A DNA stretch of 64,000 nucleotides from Heritagella_A intestinalis (GTDB lineage Bacteria; Bacillota; Clostridia; Oscillospirales; Acutalibacteraceae): positions 1-64,000 of the forward strand of contig CAJFQF010000009.1 in assembly GCA_904418995.1 (NCBI GenBank), given 5' to 3'. The notes beneath the pieces are model-generated. The model did not search any database, was not told the DNA's origin, and worked only from the letters and a program-made list of their open reading frames with translations. Shown here in pieces: positions 1 through 6,502 of this stretch; position 1 is the first letter of the stretch; every line of letters starts with the position of its first letter. The translations under genes were made by a program, and so were the position numbers.

Positions 1-1
1 G

Positions 2-610
2 GACATGACCCGCCTGAGCCGCTATGATCTGTGGCTGGCAGACTACACCGGCGGCCCCAATTATGATTGCGGGATGCAGCAGTTTACCAGCTCCGGCAAA
101 GTGGACGGCATTACCGGCGGTGTGGACTGCAACACCGCGTTTCGGGACTATCCCACCCGCATCCGGGAGAAAGGCTGCAATCATCTGAGCGGGGACAAGC
201 CGACAACCGGCAAGCCCTCCACCGCCAAGGCCGGCACCTGCACCGGCGATGGCGTGCGCATCCGGGCCGAAGCCCACACGGCGGCCAAAGTCCTGGGCAG
301 CGCCGACAAGGGCGACCGCCTGGAGCTGCTGGCGGATGACGGTTGGGGCTGGTCCAAGGTCAAGGCCAACGGCGTCACCGGCTGGATGTACAACGACTAT
401 ATCAACGGCGCCGGCCGCAGTAAGCCCAAGACGGTCCATTGCAGCGGCTCCTACGTCAACCTCCGCCAGAGTCCCAGCACCAGTGCCAAGATTGTCCGGC
501 AGCTCCAGCCCGGCGATACCGTCACCCTGGTATCCATCAACCCGGACGGCTGGCTGGACGTGGACGGCGGCTATCTCTACTACGACAAGAGCTATCTCTA
601 TATCCGGTGA
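2..610 (+). CDS. Phage endolysin, GH25 lysozyme, 3' part only
   Basis: The reading frame is already open at the window edge, so the N-terminal catalytic part is missing. The first ~45 residues match the end of a GH25 muramidase barrel (LWLADYTGG, then QQFTSSGKV and GGVDCNTAF). Two bacterial SH3 domains follow, roughly residues 77-135 and 143-201, each with the usual VRIRAEAHTAAKV or VNLRQSPSTSAKI opening. GH25 enzymes cut the glycan strands of peptidoglycan and SH3b domains bind the wall. A small membrane protein and a holin follow directly, which is the order of a phage lysis cassette. An autolysin is possible but the holin context favours a prophage. Confidence 0.85.
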   Translation, partial: DMTRLSRYDLWLADYTGGPNYDCGMQQFTSSGKVDGITGGVDCNTAFRDYPTRIREKGCNHLSGDKPTTGKPSTAKAGTCTGDGVRIRAEAHTAAKVLGSADKGDRLELLADDGWGWSKVKANGVTGWMYNDYINGAGRSKPKTVHCSGSYVNLRQSPSTSAKIVRQLQPGDTVTLVSINPDGWLDVDGGYLYYDKSYLYIR

Positions 611-617
611 GGTGCCT

Positions 618-914
618 ATGGATTTAATTGAAAATCTCGCGTCCCTCTGCGGCTACTTAACGGTAATTGCCACTCTCTGTGGGGCGATCTACCGGTTTTC
701 CCGGCGGCTGGAGCGCATAGAGCGCCACCAGCACAACGACTATCTCGCCATGCTCCGGTTGACCATCATGTCGGATGAGATGCCCATTGAAGAGCGCCTG
801 AAAGCCGGGGAGGAGTACGTCCGGGAGGGTGGCAACGGGGCGGTAAAGGCCCGGTATCAGATCATGACAGAACAATATCAAGAAGAGATTGGAGGAAACG
901 ACCATGAAAATTAA
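618..914 (+). CDS. Small phage membrane protein of the lysis module
   Basis: The protein has 98 residues. An N-terminal hydrophobic segment (about residues 6-24, LASLCGYLTVIATLCGAIY) is followed by a basic stretch and a charged, probably helical cytoplasmic part. The ATG lies 7 bases after the endolysin stop, with GAGGTG just upstream, and the 3' end overlaps the holin gene by 11 bases. The small size, single membrane helix and position suggest a holin accessory or antiholin-like role, but I do not recognise the family and the role is inferred from context only. Confidence 0.6.
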   Translation: MDLIENLASLCGYLTVIATLCGAIYRFSRRLERIERHQHNDYLAMLRLTIMSDEMPIEERLKAGEEYVREGGNGAVKARYQIMTEQYQEEIGGNDHEN

Positions 915-1161
915 CTGGAAAGTTCGCCTGAAGAATAAGTCCTTCTGGCTGGCCCTGATTCCTGCCCTGCTGCTGCTCATTCAGCAGGTCTGCGCCATGT
1001 TCGGCCTGACGTTGGATTTGGCCCCCATCCAGGAGCAGCTGCTGGGCATCGTCGGCACGATATTCACCCTGCTGGCCCTGTTCGGTATCGTCAACGATCC
1101 CAACACCGCCGGCGGTTCCGACAGCGACCAGGCCCTGGGATACACAGAGCCGAAAGAATAA
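904..1161 (+). CDS. Phage holin, phi-LC3-like
   Basis: An 85-residue protein that starts MKINWKVRLKNKSFWLAL, the typical opening of phi-LC3 family holins. Two hydrophobic segments (about residues 13-33 and 45-64) are separated by the short turn DLAPIQEQ, and the hydrophilic tail contains GIVNDPNTAG, a frequent family motif. Holins form the membrane lesion that releases endolysin at the end of a lytic cycle. GGAGG at 891-895 gives good spacing to the ATG at 904; the TTG at 889 is in frame but precedes that ribosome site. It is the last gene of the prophage part and is followed at once by a terminator. Confidence 0.88.
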   Translation: MKINWKVRLKNKSFWLALIPALLLLIQQVCAMFGLTLDLAPIQEQLLGIVGTIFTLLALFGIVNDPNTAGGSDSDQALGYTEPKE

Positions 1162-1176
1162 TCCCTCAAACGCACA

Positions 1177-1218
1177 CCGCCCCCGCTCGGATTCTTTCTC
1201 CGGGTGGGGGCGGTTTTT
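1177..1218 (+). terminator. Terminator after the holin gene
   Basis: Stem CCGCCCCC (1177-1184) pairs perfectly with GGGGGCGG (1206-1213) and is followed by five T at 1214-1218. It ends the phage lysis transcript. Confidence 0.88.
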
Positions 1219-1230
1219 GCGTTGAAATCA

Positions 1231-1252
1231 AGGTGTAATAGAGGTGTAATAG
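1231..1252. repeat. Two perfect tandem copies of an 11-bp motif
   Basis: AGGTGTAATAG occurs at 1231-1241 and again at 1242-1252 with no spacer, between the last prophage gene and the tRNA-Ser gene. Short direct repeats at this place can be integrase or excisionase arm sites, but that is a guess. Confidence 0.6.
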
Positions 1253-1287
1253 AAAAATTTTTTGGCATTCTCATTGACTTCGGAGAA

Positions 1288-1334
1288 AATAAAAAACCGC
1301 ATTGCAAGTGCCAAAAATGGCTTTGCAATGCGGT
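1288..1334 (-). terminator. Terminator of the tRNA-Ser operon
   Basis: Read on the minus strand, ACCGCATTGCAA (1334-1323) pairs perfectly with TTGCAATGCGGT (1307-1296), followed by a T-rich run (1296-1288). It begins two bases after the encoded CCA end of tRNA-Ser(GCT). Confidence 0.85.
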
Positions 1335-1335
1335 C

Positions 1336-1425
1336 TGGCGGAGAAAGAGGGATTTGAACCCTCGCGCCGGTTACCCGACCTACTCCCTTAGCAGGGGAGC
1401 CCCTTCACCACTTGGGTATTTCTCC
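1336..1425 (-). tRNA. tRNA-Ser(GCT)
   Basis: A 90-base tRNA on the minus strand. The acceptor stem GGAGAAA (1425-1419) pairs with TTTCTCC (1346-1340), followed by the discriminator G and an encoded CCA. The anticodon loop CTGCTAA between CTCCC and GGGAG gives GCT, which reads AGC/AGT. The long variable arm is the class II form typical of serine tRNAs. Its 3' end faces the prophage fragment, so the gene may be the phage integration site. Confidence 0.95.
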
Positions 1426-1463
1426 ATGGTAAAGTCTATGGTAAAATATAAGTTATAATCGCA

Positions 1464-1552
1464 TGGCGGAGGGGAAGAGATTCGAACTCTTGGTCCCTTG
1501 CGAGATCACCAGTTTTCAAGACTGGCTCCTTAAACCACTCGGACACCCCTCC
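1464..1552 (-). tRNA. tRNA-Ser(TGA)
   Basis: An 89-base class II tRNA. Acceptor stem GGAGGGG (1552-1546) pairs with CCCCTCC (1474-1468), then G and an encoded CCA. The anticodon loop CTTGAAA gives TGA, reading TCN codons. It lies 38 bases upstream of tRNA-Ser(GCT) on the same strand and is probably co-transcribed with it from the promoter at 1608-1636. Confidence 0.95.
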
Positions 1553-1607
1553 GGATCACTGGTGCGGCAATCTCCTGACGAAGGAGGTTCGTTTCGCGAC
1601 AGACATT

Positions 1608-1636
1608 ATTATACCGGATATCCGAAAAAATGTCAA
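1608..1636 (-). promoter_or_regulatory. Sigma-A promoter of the two tRNA-Ser genes
   Basis: On the minus strand a perfect TTGACA (1636-1631) is separated by 17 bases from a perfect TATAAT (1613-1608), about 55 bases upstream of tRNA-Ser(TGA). Confidence 0.88.
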
Positions 1637-1656
1637 CCTTTTTTTCGCTGTTTTTT

Positions 1657-1692
1657 AAAAAAAATCCGGAGAAGGAAATTTCCCCCTCCGGA
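1657..1692 (-). terminator. Terminator of the trkA pair
   Basis: On the minus strand TCCGGAG (1692-1686) and CTCCGGA (1671-1665) form a stem, followed by an eight-base T run (1664-1657), just after the stop of the downstream TrkA gene. Confidence 0.85.
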
Positions 1693-1699
1693 ATACGGT

Positions 1700-2368
1700 T
1701 TATGACTTCTTTAACGCCTTCAAAAGCTGTATCTGACTGGAGCCTTCGCATACAGCTACAATTTCATCCCCTGTATACAACGGCGTGTTACCGTTAGGGA
1801 TGATCAGCTCATCGTTGCGCACAATGGAAATAATCAGGGAGCCAGCTGGCAGTTCGATGTCCCGCAGCTTGCGCTGGTGCAGCTTGGAATTTTCCGAAAG
1901 GGTAATGGTAATGATGCTGGCCCGGCCCTTATTCAGCGTTGCCAGCAGCTGCATCTCCGCCGCGCCGATCTCCTGTTCAATGAGCTGGGCGATCATGCCG
2001 GTGCTGCTCACAGGGATATCTACGCCCAAAGCCCGCATGGTTTCCAGATTGCGGGGATCGTTGGTACGGGCAATAGCTTTGGGAATATGGAACTGCTCTT
2101 TGGCAAGCTGCACCGCCACCAAGTTGGTCTCATCGCTGCCCGTTACCGCTACCAGGCAGTCCGCCCGTTGGATTCCGGCGGCTATCAGGACGTCGGGGTC
2201 GGTGCCGTCGCCCAAAACCACCTCCGCGTCAATGAGGTTAGCCAGCTGGCGGCAGCGGAACCGGTCCTGCTCGATGATGGTGATCCGGTTTTTACGATCC
2301 ATGAGGCTGGCGGCCAGATAGCGGCCGACTTTCCCGCCTCCCACAATGACGATCCGCATATTTCGCAT
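1700..2368 (-). CDS. trkA: TrkA-family potassium uptake regulator
   Basis: A 222-residue cytosolic subunit that gates a Trk/Ktr potassium channel by binding nucleotide. The N-terminal Rossmann half (TrkA-N) opens MRIVIVGGGKVGRYLAASL with the acidic residue of IIEQD at the end of strand 2; a TrkA-C domain (about residues 140-222, ITITLSENSKL to DEIVAVCEG) follows. The ATG at 2368 has AAGGAG nine bases upstream and is preferred over an in-frame start 30 bases earlier. A second TrkA gene lies 55 bases upstream on the same strand, so the two form an operon. No TrkH/KtrB channel gene is nearby in the window. Confidence 0.88.
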   Translation of the reverse strand: MRNMRIVIVGGGKVGRYLAASLMDRKNRITIIEQDRFRCRQLANLIDAEVVLGDGTDPDVLIAAGIQRADCLVAVTGSDETNLVAVQLAKEQFHIPKAIARTNDPRNLETMRALGVDIPVSSTGMIAQLIEQEIGAAEMQLLATLNKGRASIITITLSENSKLHQRKLRDIELPAGSLIISIVRNDELIIPNGNTPLYTGDEIVAVCEGSSQIQLLKALKKS

Positions 2369-2423
2369 AGTTATGAAGCTCCTTTTTCCGTTACTCACTT
2401 ACTCGCTGAGAAATTTTTCTGAA

Positions 2424-3047
2424 TTAATCTGCAAGCCGGGTGTACAGGATCTGGTCCCCGTCCTCCACTACAATATGGCAGGGGTCGCTGTACAAAAGAA
2501 CAGAACCGTCTTTGCGCAGGACGCCCAGCACCTTTTCGTCAGGAAGATGCAGCATATTTAAATTCATGCCCAGCATCCGCCTCTCTGCCGGCCGCATAGA
2601 AAACGAAAGGGTATGGGTGCCAAAGGTAAGCATTCGGTTTTCGTCGGCTGGCTGGGTCAAAGCGGATTCCAGCACATCGCAGGCCAGGTTGGTGTGGCAG
2701 ATGCAGCGCAGCCCCAAAGTGGAGAAAATTTCTTCCCGGGAGGGGTCGGAAATACGCGCCACCACATTTTCAATATGAAAAATCTTTCGGGCGATTTGGC
2801 AAACCGTAATATTCAGGTTGTCTTCCGGCGTGGTAGCAGCCACAGCGTCGCAGCTTTCGATGCCTGCAGCCCGAAGAATCTCCAAATCAATGGGATTGCC
2901 GGTAAAAGTAATCCCGCTGAAACTTTCATCCAAATTTTCGAACGCTTCTACTTGCCGGTCTACAACGGCAATATCATGTCCCAATCGATCCAGTTTTTTT
3001 GCCAGCCTTGAACCAAGCCGTCCGCAGCCGATAATAAGAATATTCAT
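2424..3047 (-). CDS. TrkA-family potassium uptake regulator, second copy
   Basis: A 207-residue TrkA-N plus TrkA-C protein. The dinucleotide fold begins MNILIIGCGRLGSRLAKKL and AVVDRQ carries the acidic residue after strand 2; the C-terminal domain ends DGDQILYTRLAD. It is clearly paralogous to, but diverged from, the neighbour at 1700-2368. Two different TrkA-like subunits in tandem are known for bacterial Trk systems, where they may form mixed rings on one channel. The start has a purine-rich AAAGGAAAGGCAGG just upstream. Confidence 0.85.
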   Translation of the reverse strand: MNILIIGCGRLGSRLAKKLDRLGHDIAVVDRQVEAFENLDESFSGITFTGNPIDLEILRAAGIESCDAVAATTPEDNLNITVCQIARKIFHIENVVARISDPSREEIFSTLGLRCICHTNLACDVLESALTQPADENRMLTFGTHTLSFSMRPAERRMLGMNLNMLHLPDEKVLGVLRKDGSVLLYSDPCHIVVEDGDQILYTRLAD

Positions 3048-3312
3048 AAATCCTGCCTTTCCTTTTTTACAAAGAGTTTACAAAGAGGAACTGTAAAAGA
3101 CCTCTGAGCGAAAATCCCTCTTTCTGCCCCTCATTATACAGCGTACCTTAGAGAAACGCAAGATGAAAAACAGATGATTTCGGAAAACGAAGAGGAGAAG
3201 GTTTTCACAAAATCAAAAGCCGCAGCAAAGACCTTGTCCTCGCTGCGGTTTTTGAGAGGCCTCATCCATCCGGGAGTTGCCAAAAAGGGGCAGGAGGCGA
3301 TCCAGAAACCTT

Positions 3313-3666
3313 TTATTGGGGGTCTTCCAAATCGGAAAAGGCCAGCACTTTGGAAGCGCCCGCGATAAAATTCTCATATTCCATGCGGATTTGGCGGTAA
3401 TAGGCACGCCCCTCCTCCGTAATGGCATAATACTGCCGCCTGCGGGAATCTTCTGCAATGCGCTTCCCGGATTCTACTATGTACCCATTTGCCAGTAAAC
3501 GGTAGAAAATATTATAGGGATGGGAAATGGAACAAGCCGAATCGCTTTTTTCGTCAATAAGCTGTAAGATTTCATGAGTGTTCATAGGGCGCTTGTTCAG
3601 AAGAGAGAGGAGAAGGAGTTCTACAATCGCTTTTTTTAAATTTAGGGTGATACCATTGGAAGTAAT
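3313..3666 (-). CDS. PadR-family transcriptional regulator, probable AUU start
   Basis: A winged-helix repressor of the PadR family: YNIFYRLLANGYI and RRQYYAITEEGRAYY are the recognition-helix and wing region. The first standard start (ATG at 3585) would give only 90 residues and remove helix 1. The frame stays open upstream and encodes KKAIVELLLLSLLNKRP, a good PadR N-terminus, back to an ATT codon at 3666-3664 that has AAGGAGG (3681-3675) eight bases before it. I therefore infer an AUU start and about 117 residues, a normal PadR length. The nearest ATG upstream is out of frame and stops after four codons. A sequencing error or a shorter protein are the alternatives. Target genes are not evident. 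Confidence 0.7.
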   Translation of the reverse strand: MTSNGITLNLKKAIVELLLLSLLNKRPMNTHEILQLIDEKSDSACSISHPYNIFYRLLANGYIVESGKRIAEDSRRRQYYAITEEGRAYYRQIRMEYENFIAGASKVLAFSDLEDPQ

Positions 3667-3681
3667 ACCAATCCCCTCCTT

Positions 3682-3999
3682 TTACTACTATTCAATATAC
3701 CATTGTTTTTTGATTTTATCAATAGCAACTCCCGCTTATTTTACAAAAAATTACATATTGCAAGAGTTTTTCCAATGATATATTTGTCATATGAATATAT
3801 TCGTCATCGAAATATTTTAATCAATAAACGTTTTTTTAAATTTGAACGCATCGCCTCCTTCATAGGATTTCACCTGTTTCTGCCCCTGAATTATTATATA
3901 TAACGATTCTATCAACACATATTTTTGATAAATAGCGGCAGGTTTTGCCGGATAAGCCGGTAAATTAGCGGGAAAATTCCCGGTAAAAGCGCCTTTTGG
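3682..3999. other. AT-rich intergenic stretch, no gene seen
   Basis: About 320 bases of clearly lower G+C than the surroundings, between the divergent padR and rsmD genes, with many stops in all frames. TTGTCATATGA and TTCGTCATCGA (about 3785-3810) look like two related half-sites that a PadR repressor could bind, but this is a weak guess. Nothing else recognisable. Confidence 0.4.
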
Positions 4000-4028
4000 T
4001 TGACAGAATCATGAAATAATGGGATAAT
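4000..4028 (+). promoter_or_regulatory. Sigma-A promoter of rsmD-coaD
   Basis: TTGACA (4000-4005), 17 bases, GATAAT (4023-4028). A start near 4035 excludes the in-frame ATG at 4038 as a usable start for rsmD. Confidence 0.82.
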
Positions 4029-4079
4029 AAGAAAAATATGCGGGATGGAAACCTGCCAGAGAGTAAAGGAGGAAGTGCA

Positions 4080-4622
4080 TTGCGGATTATTGCCGGAACA
4101 GCCAGGGGGCGGAGGTTGGAAACCCGCGAGGGAATGGAAGTGCGTCCTACGCCGGAAAGGGTAAAGGAAGCGTTGTTTAATATTCTGCAATTCCAGATAG
4201 AAGGCCGCCGGGTGCTGGACCTTTTTGCAGGCAGCGGCCAGCTGGGCCTGGAAGCCCTGAGCCGGGGAGCCGCGGAGGCAGTTTTTGTGGACGCCTCCCG
4301 GGAGTCCGCCGATGTGGTGCGCAGGAATATCGCCGCAGTGCAGGCAGAGGGCCGCGCCAAGGTATTCCAGACAGATTATGAAGCTTTCCTCCTGCGTCGG
4401 CAGGAGCCCTTCGACATTATTTTCCTGGACCCCCCTTACCGGAGCGGCCTCTTGGAAAAGGCCCTTCCCTTGGCAGCGGCTGCCGCCGCCCCCGGGGGGA
4501 CGATTGTGGCGGAACACCCCACGGACGAGGAAGTCCCGGAAACCGCCGGGGAATTCCGCCGGGGACGTTCTTACCGGTATGGAAAGATCTATTTGACCCT
4601 TTACCGCCGGGAGGAAGGGTAA
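4080..4622 (+). CDS. rsmD: 16S rRNA (guanine966-N2)-methyltransferase RsmD
   Basis: A 180-residue SAM-dependent methyltransferase that modifies G966 of 16S rRNA in the small-subunit head. The opening LRIIAGTARGRRLETREG and RPTPERVKEALFNIL are RsmD hallmarks; VLDLFAGSGQLGLEAL is the SAM site and IIFLDPPY the catalytic D/NPPY motif. The TTG at 4080 follows AAAGGAGG (4065-4072) by seven bases and is clearly preferred over upstream ATGs. It precedes coaD by 41 bases, the widespread rsmD-coaD pairing. Confidence 0.93.
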   Translation: MRIIAGTARGRRLETREGMEVRPTPERVKEALFNILQFQIEGRRVLDLFAGSGQLGLEALSRGAAEAVFVDASRESADVVRRNIAAVQAEGRAKVFQTDYEAFLLRRQEPFDIIFLDPPYRSGLLEKALPLAAAAAAPGGTIVAEHPTDEEVPETAGEFRRGRSYRYGKIYLTLYRREEG

Positions 4623-4663
4623 GCTGTGCCAATGCGCCAATATTTCACAGGGAGTGGAGCATT

Positions 4664-5170
4664 ATGAAAATCGGAATTTGCCCGGGCAGCTTTGACCCGG
4701 TCACTATGGGGCATCTAGATATTATCAGCCGCTCCAGAAAAATTTTTGACCATGTGATTGTGGCGGTGATGATCAATCCCGCCAAAAAGACGCTGTTTAC
4801 CGTGGAAGAGCGCATTGAGCTGCTCAAACGGGCCACGGCGGATATGGACCACATTGAGGTGGTGGGCTTTGAGGGCCTTTTGGCGGACTTTGCACGGCTG
4901 CGGGGCGCCACTGCGGTGATCAAGGGCCTGCGGGCGGTTACGGACTTTGAATACGAGTTTCAGCAGGACCTGACCAATAAAAAGCTGAATCCGGATTTCG
5001 AGACCATCTTTATGAGCACGATTTCGGAGCATATGTTTTTGAGCTCCAGTATTGTCAAGCAGATCGCCATGTTTGGCGGGGACATCTCCAATTTTGTCCC
5101 GGCCTGCATTGTGGAGGATGTCAAAAAGCGCATCTGCGAGGATAAAAACGGCCGGCCCTCGGCAGAGTGA
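4664..5170 (+). CDS. coaD: Phosphopantetheine adenylyltransferase
   Basis: A 168-residue enzyme transferring AMP from ATP to 4'-phosphopantetheine, the penultimate step of coenzyme A synthesis. The nucleotidyltransferase signature GSFDPVTMGHLDI (the T/HxGH motif) is at residues 9-21, KGLRAVTDFEYE forms the substrate loop, and the second ATP motif STISEHMFLSSSIVK (ISSTxVR-like) lies near residue 120. Length is normal for the family. GGGAG precedes the ATG. It sits in one operon with rsmD. Confidence 0.96.
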   Translation: MKIGICPGSFDPVTMGHLDIISRSRKIFDHVIVAVMINPAKKTLFTVEERIELLKRATADMDHIEVVGFEGLLADFARLRGATAVIKGLRAVTDFEYEFQQDLTNKKLNPDFETIFMSTISEHMFLSSSIVKQIAMFGGDISNFVPACIVEDVKKRICEDKNGRPSAE

Positions 5171-5266
5171 GAGGGCTTCCCGGAAACGCGGGTGAACGGG
5201 AAATAGGGTTTGAATTTTTTGTGAGGGAATATTGCGCATACTCTTTATAGGAAAGGATGGATACGT

Positions 5267-5740
5267 TTGGCACGCAGTACAATAGAGAGTTTGTTGGATG
5301 AACTGGAAGAAATGGTGGACAAGGGGTCGCGGCTCCCCCTTTCCCGAGGCAGGGCTACCCTGTACGCAGAGGATGTGCGGGAAATTATTGGGGAAATCCG
5401 CTATGCCCTTCCCCAGGAATGCCGGGAAGCCCGGGCAATTATGGCGGACCGGGACCAGATTCTCCGGGAGGCCCGGGCAGAAGCGGAAGGGATTGTCCGG
5501 GCTGCCAGGGAAAAGGCCCGGATACTGGCCAGCCAAACGGAGGTCGTGAAGCTGGCCCGGCAGCAGTCCAGCGAACTGGCGGCGCAGACCCAGCAGAAAT
5601 GCCGGGAAATGCGCAGGGCCAGCAGCGATTATATTGACGATTTGATGAAGCGCACGGACGAGGCGCTGTCCCGGAGCCTTTCGGAGCTGCGCAAAACCCG
5701 CCAAAGCCTTCGCGCCAGCCAGCATACCGGCAAAAAATAA
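5267..5740 (+). CDS. Coiled-coil protein next to coaD
   Basis: A 157-residue, strongly charged and mostly helical protein without membrane segment or catalytic motif. Residues ~60-110 (AEAEGIVRAAREKARILAS and following) give alanine- and arginine-rich heptads like those in ATP-synthase b/E/H stalk subunits and DivIVA-type proteins. Proteins of this kind often follow coaD in Clostridia and are labelled ATPase-like; the function is unknown to me. The start is TTG at 5267 with AAAGGATGG about seven bases upstream. It lies just before the division cluster, so a role in division or septum organisation is possible but unproven. Confidence 0.7.
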   Translation: MARSTIESLLDELEEMVDKGSRLPLSRGRATLYAEDVREIIGEIRYALPQECREARAIMADRDQILREARAEAEGIVRAAREKARILASQTEVVKLARQQSSELAAQTQQKCREMRRASSDYIDDLMKRTDEALSRSLSELRKTRQSLRASQHTGKK

Positions 5741-5807
5741 GCAGAATGACCATAGAGCCCGGAAGGCAGCCCTGCGCTTTTTGTAAAATTTTTGTGTTGA
5801 AAATTTG

Positions 5808-5835
5808 TTGACAAAAAGTTTAAAATCAATATCGT
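5808..5835 (+). promoter_or_regulatory. Possible promoter directly before a terminator hairpin
   Basis: TTGACA (5808-5813) is followed after 16 bases by TATCGT (5830-5835), a weak -10. Transcription from it would run straight into the hairpin at 5843. Confidence 0.35.
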
Positions 5836-5842
5836 GTGCAAT

Positions 5843-5887
5843 AGAGCGCTGAATATACTATATGTAGTGTATTTTGCGCTCTTTTTT
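5843..5887 (+). terminator. Terminator upstream of the division cluster
   Basis: AGAGCGC (5843-5849) pairs with GCGCTCT (5876-5882), with an inner stem AATATACTA/TAGTGTATT, followed by a T run. It separates the coaD group from mraZ. Confidence 0.82.
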
Positions 5888-5941
5888 GTTATTTTTTTCT
5901 TTTGTCGAAAAATGTTTACATAATAAATTTTAAAAAACCCA

Positions 5942-5970
5942 TTGCATTTGTGCAGGCTATCGTCTATAAT
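5942..5970 (+). promoter_or_regulatory. Sigma-A promoter of the mraZ operon
   Basis: TTGCAT (5942-5947), 17 bases, perfect TATAAT (5965-5970), about 95 bases before mraZ. The leader holds G-rich elements (GTGGGG at 5983, GTGGC near 6016) that MraZ might bind, but the spacing does not match the known sites well. Confidence 0.8.
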
Positions 5971-6065
5971 TTGAACATATCAGGTGGGGAAAGGCGGTTA
6001 AAAGTAGCAAGCAGTGGCAAAAATGCGGGAGATCCGCCAGCCGCTGCCAGGCAGGAGAGACGATT

Positions 6066-6485
6066 ATGTTGATGGGTGAATTTCAACATAATATGGACGC
6101 CAAGGGCCGGGTGACCATCCCGGCCCGGTTCCGGGAGGATCTGGGTGAGAAATTCTATGTCACCAAGGGCCTGGACGACTGCCTTTTTGTCCTTTCTTCC
6201 CAGCAATGGGAGCGCCTTCTGGAAAAGATGGCGTCCCTGCCCCTTGCCAAAGCCCGGAACCTCCAGCGCTTCTTCTTTTCGGGAGCCAGCGAGGCAGAGC
6301 CGGACAAGCAGGGGAGAATCCTGATTCCGCCCCAGCTCCGGGAGTATGCCGGCCTTACCAAAGACGTCACCGTCATTGGTGCGGCTACCCGGGCAGAGAT
6401 TTGGGATACGGAAAGATGGCGGCAGTATAATGAAGGGCAGACCCAGGAGAGCATCCTGGACGCCATGGAACTGCTGGAATTTTAA
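6066..6485 (+). CDS. mraZ: MraZ, regulator of the division/cell-wall cluster
   Basis: A 139-residue protein with two AbrB-like swapped-hairpin domains. The repeated DxxGR signature is visible twice: MDAKGRVTIPARFRE near the N-terminus and PDKQGRILIPPQLRE around residues 80-95. MraZ binds DNA upstream of its own gene and represses the cluster in characterised bacteria. AGGAGAG before the ATG supports this start. It opens the operon continued by rsmH and ftsL. Confidence 0.95.
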   Translation: MLMGEFQHNMDAKGRVTIPARFREDLGEKFYVTKGLDDCLFVLSSQQWERLLEKMASLPLAKARNLQRFFFSGASEAEPDKQGRILIPPQLREYAGLTKDVTVIGAATRAEIWDTERWRQYNEGQTQESILDAMELLEF

Positions 6486-6502
6486 AAGAGAGGGGGTTGG
6501 CC

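Noticed and set aside
3213..3458. Minus-strand 81-codon frame overlapping padR
   Set aside because: It is a shifted frame of the padR coding sequence and its 3' flank, without a ribosome site.
5976..6045. MraZ operator repeats upstream of mraZ
   Set aside because: G-rich blocks exist, but not the regular TGGGN repeats at constant spacing known for MraZ.
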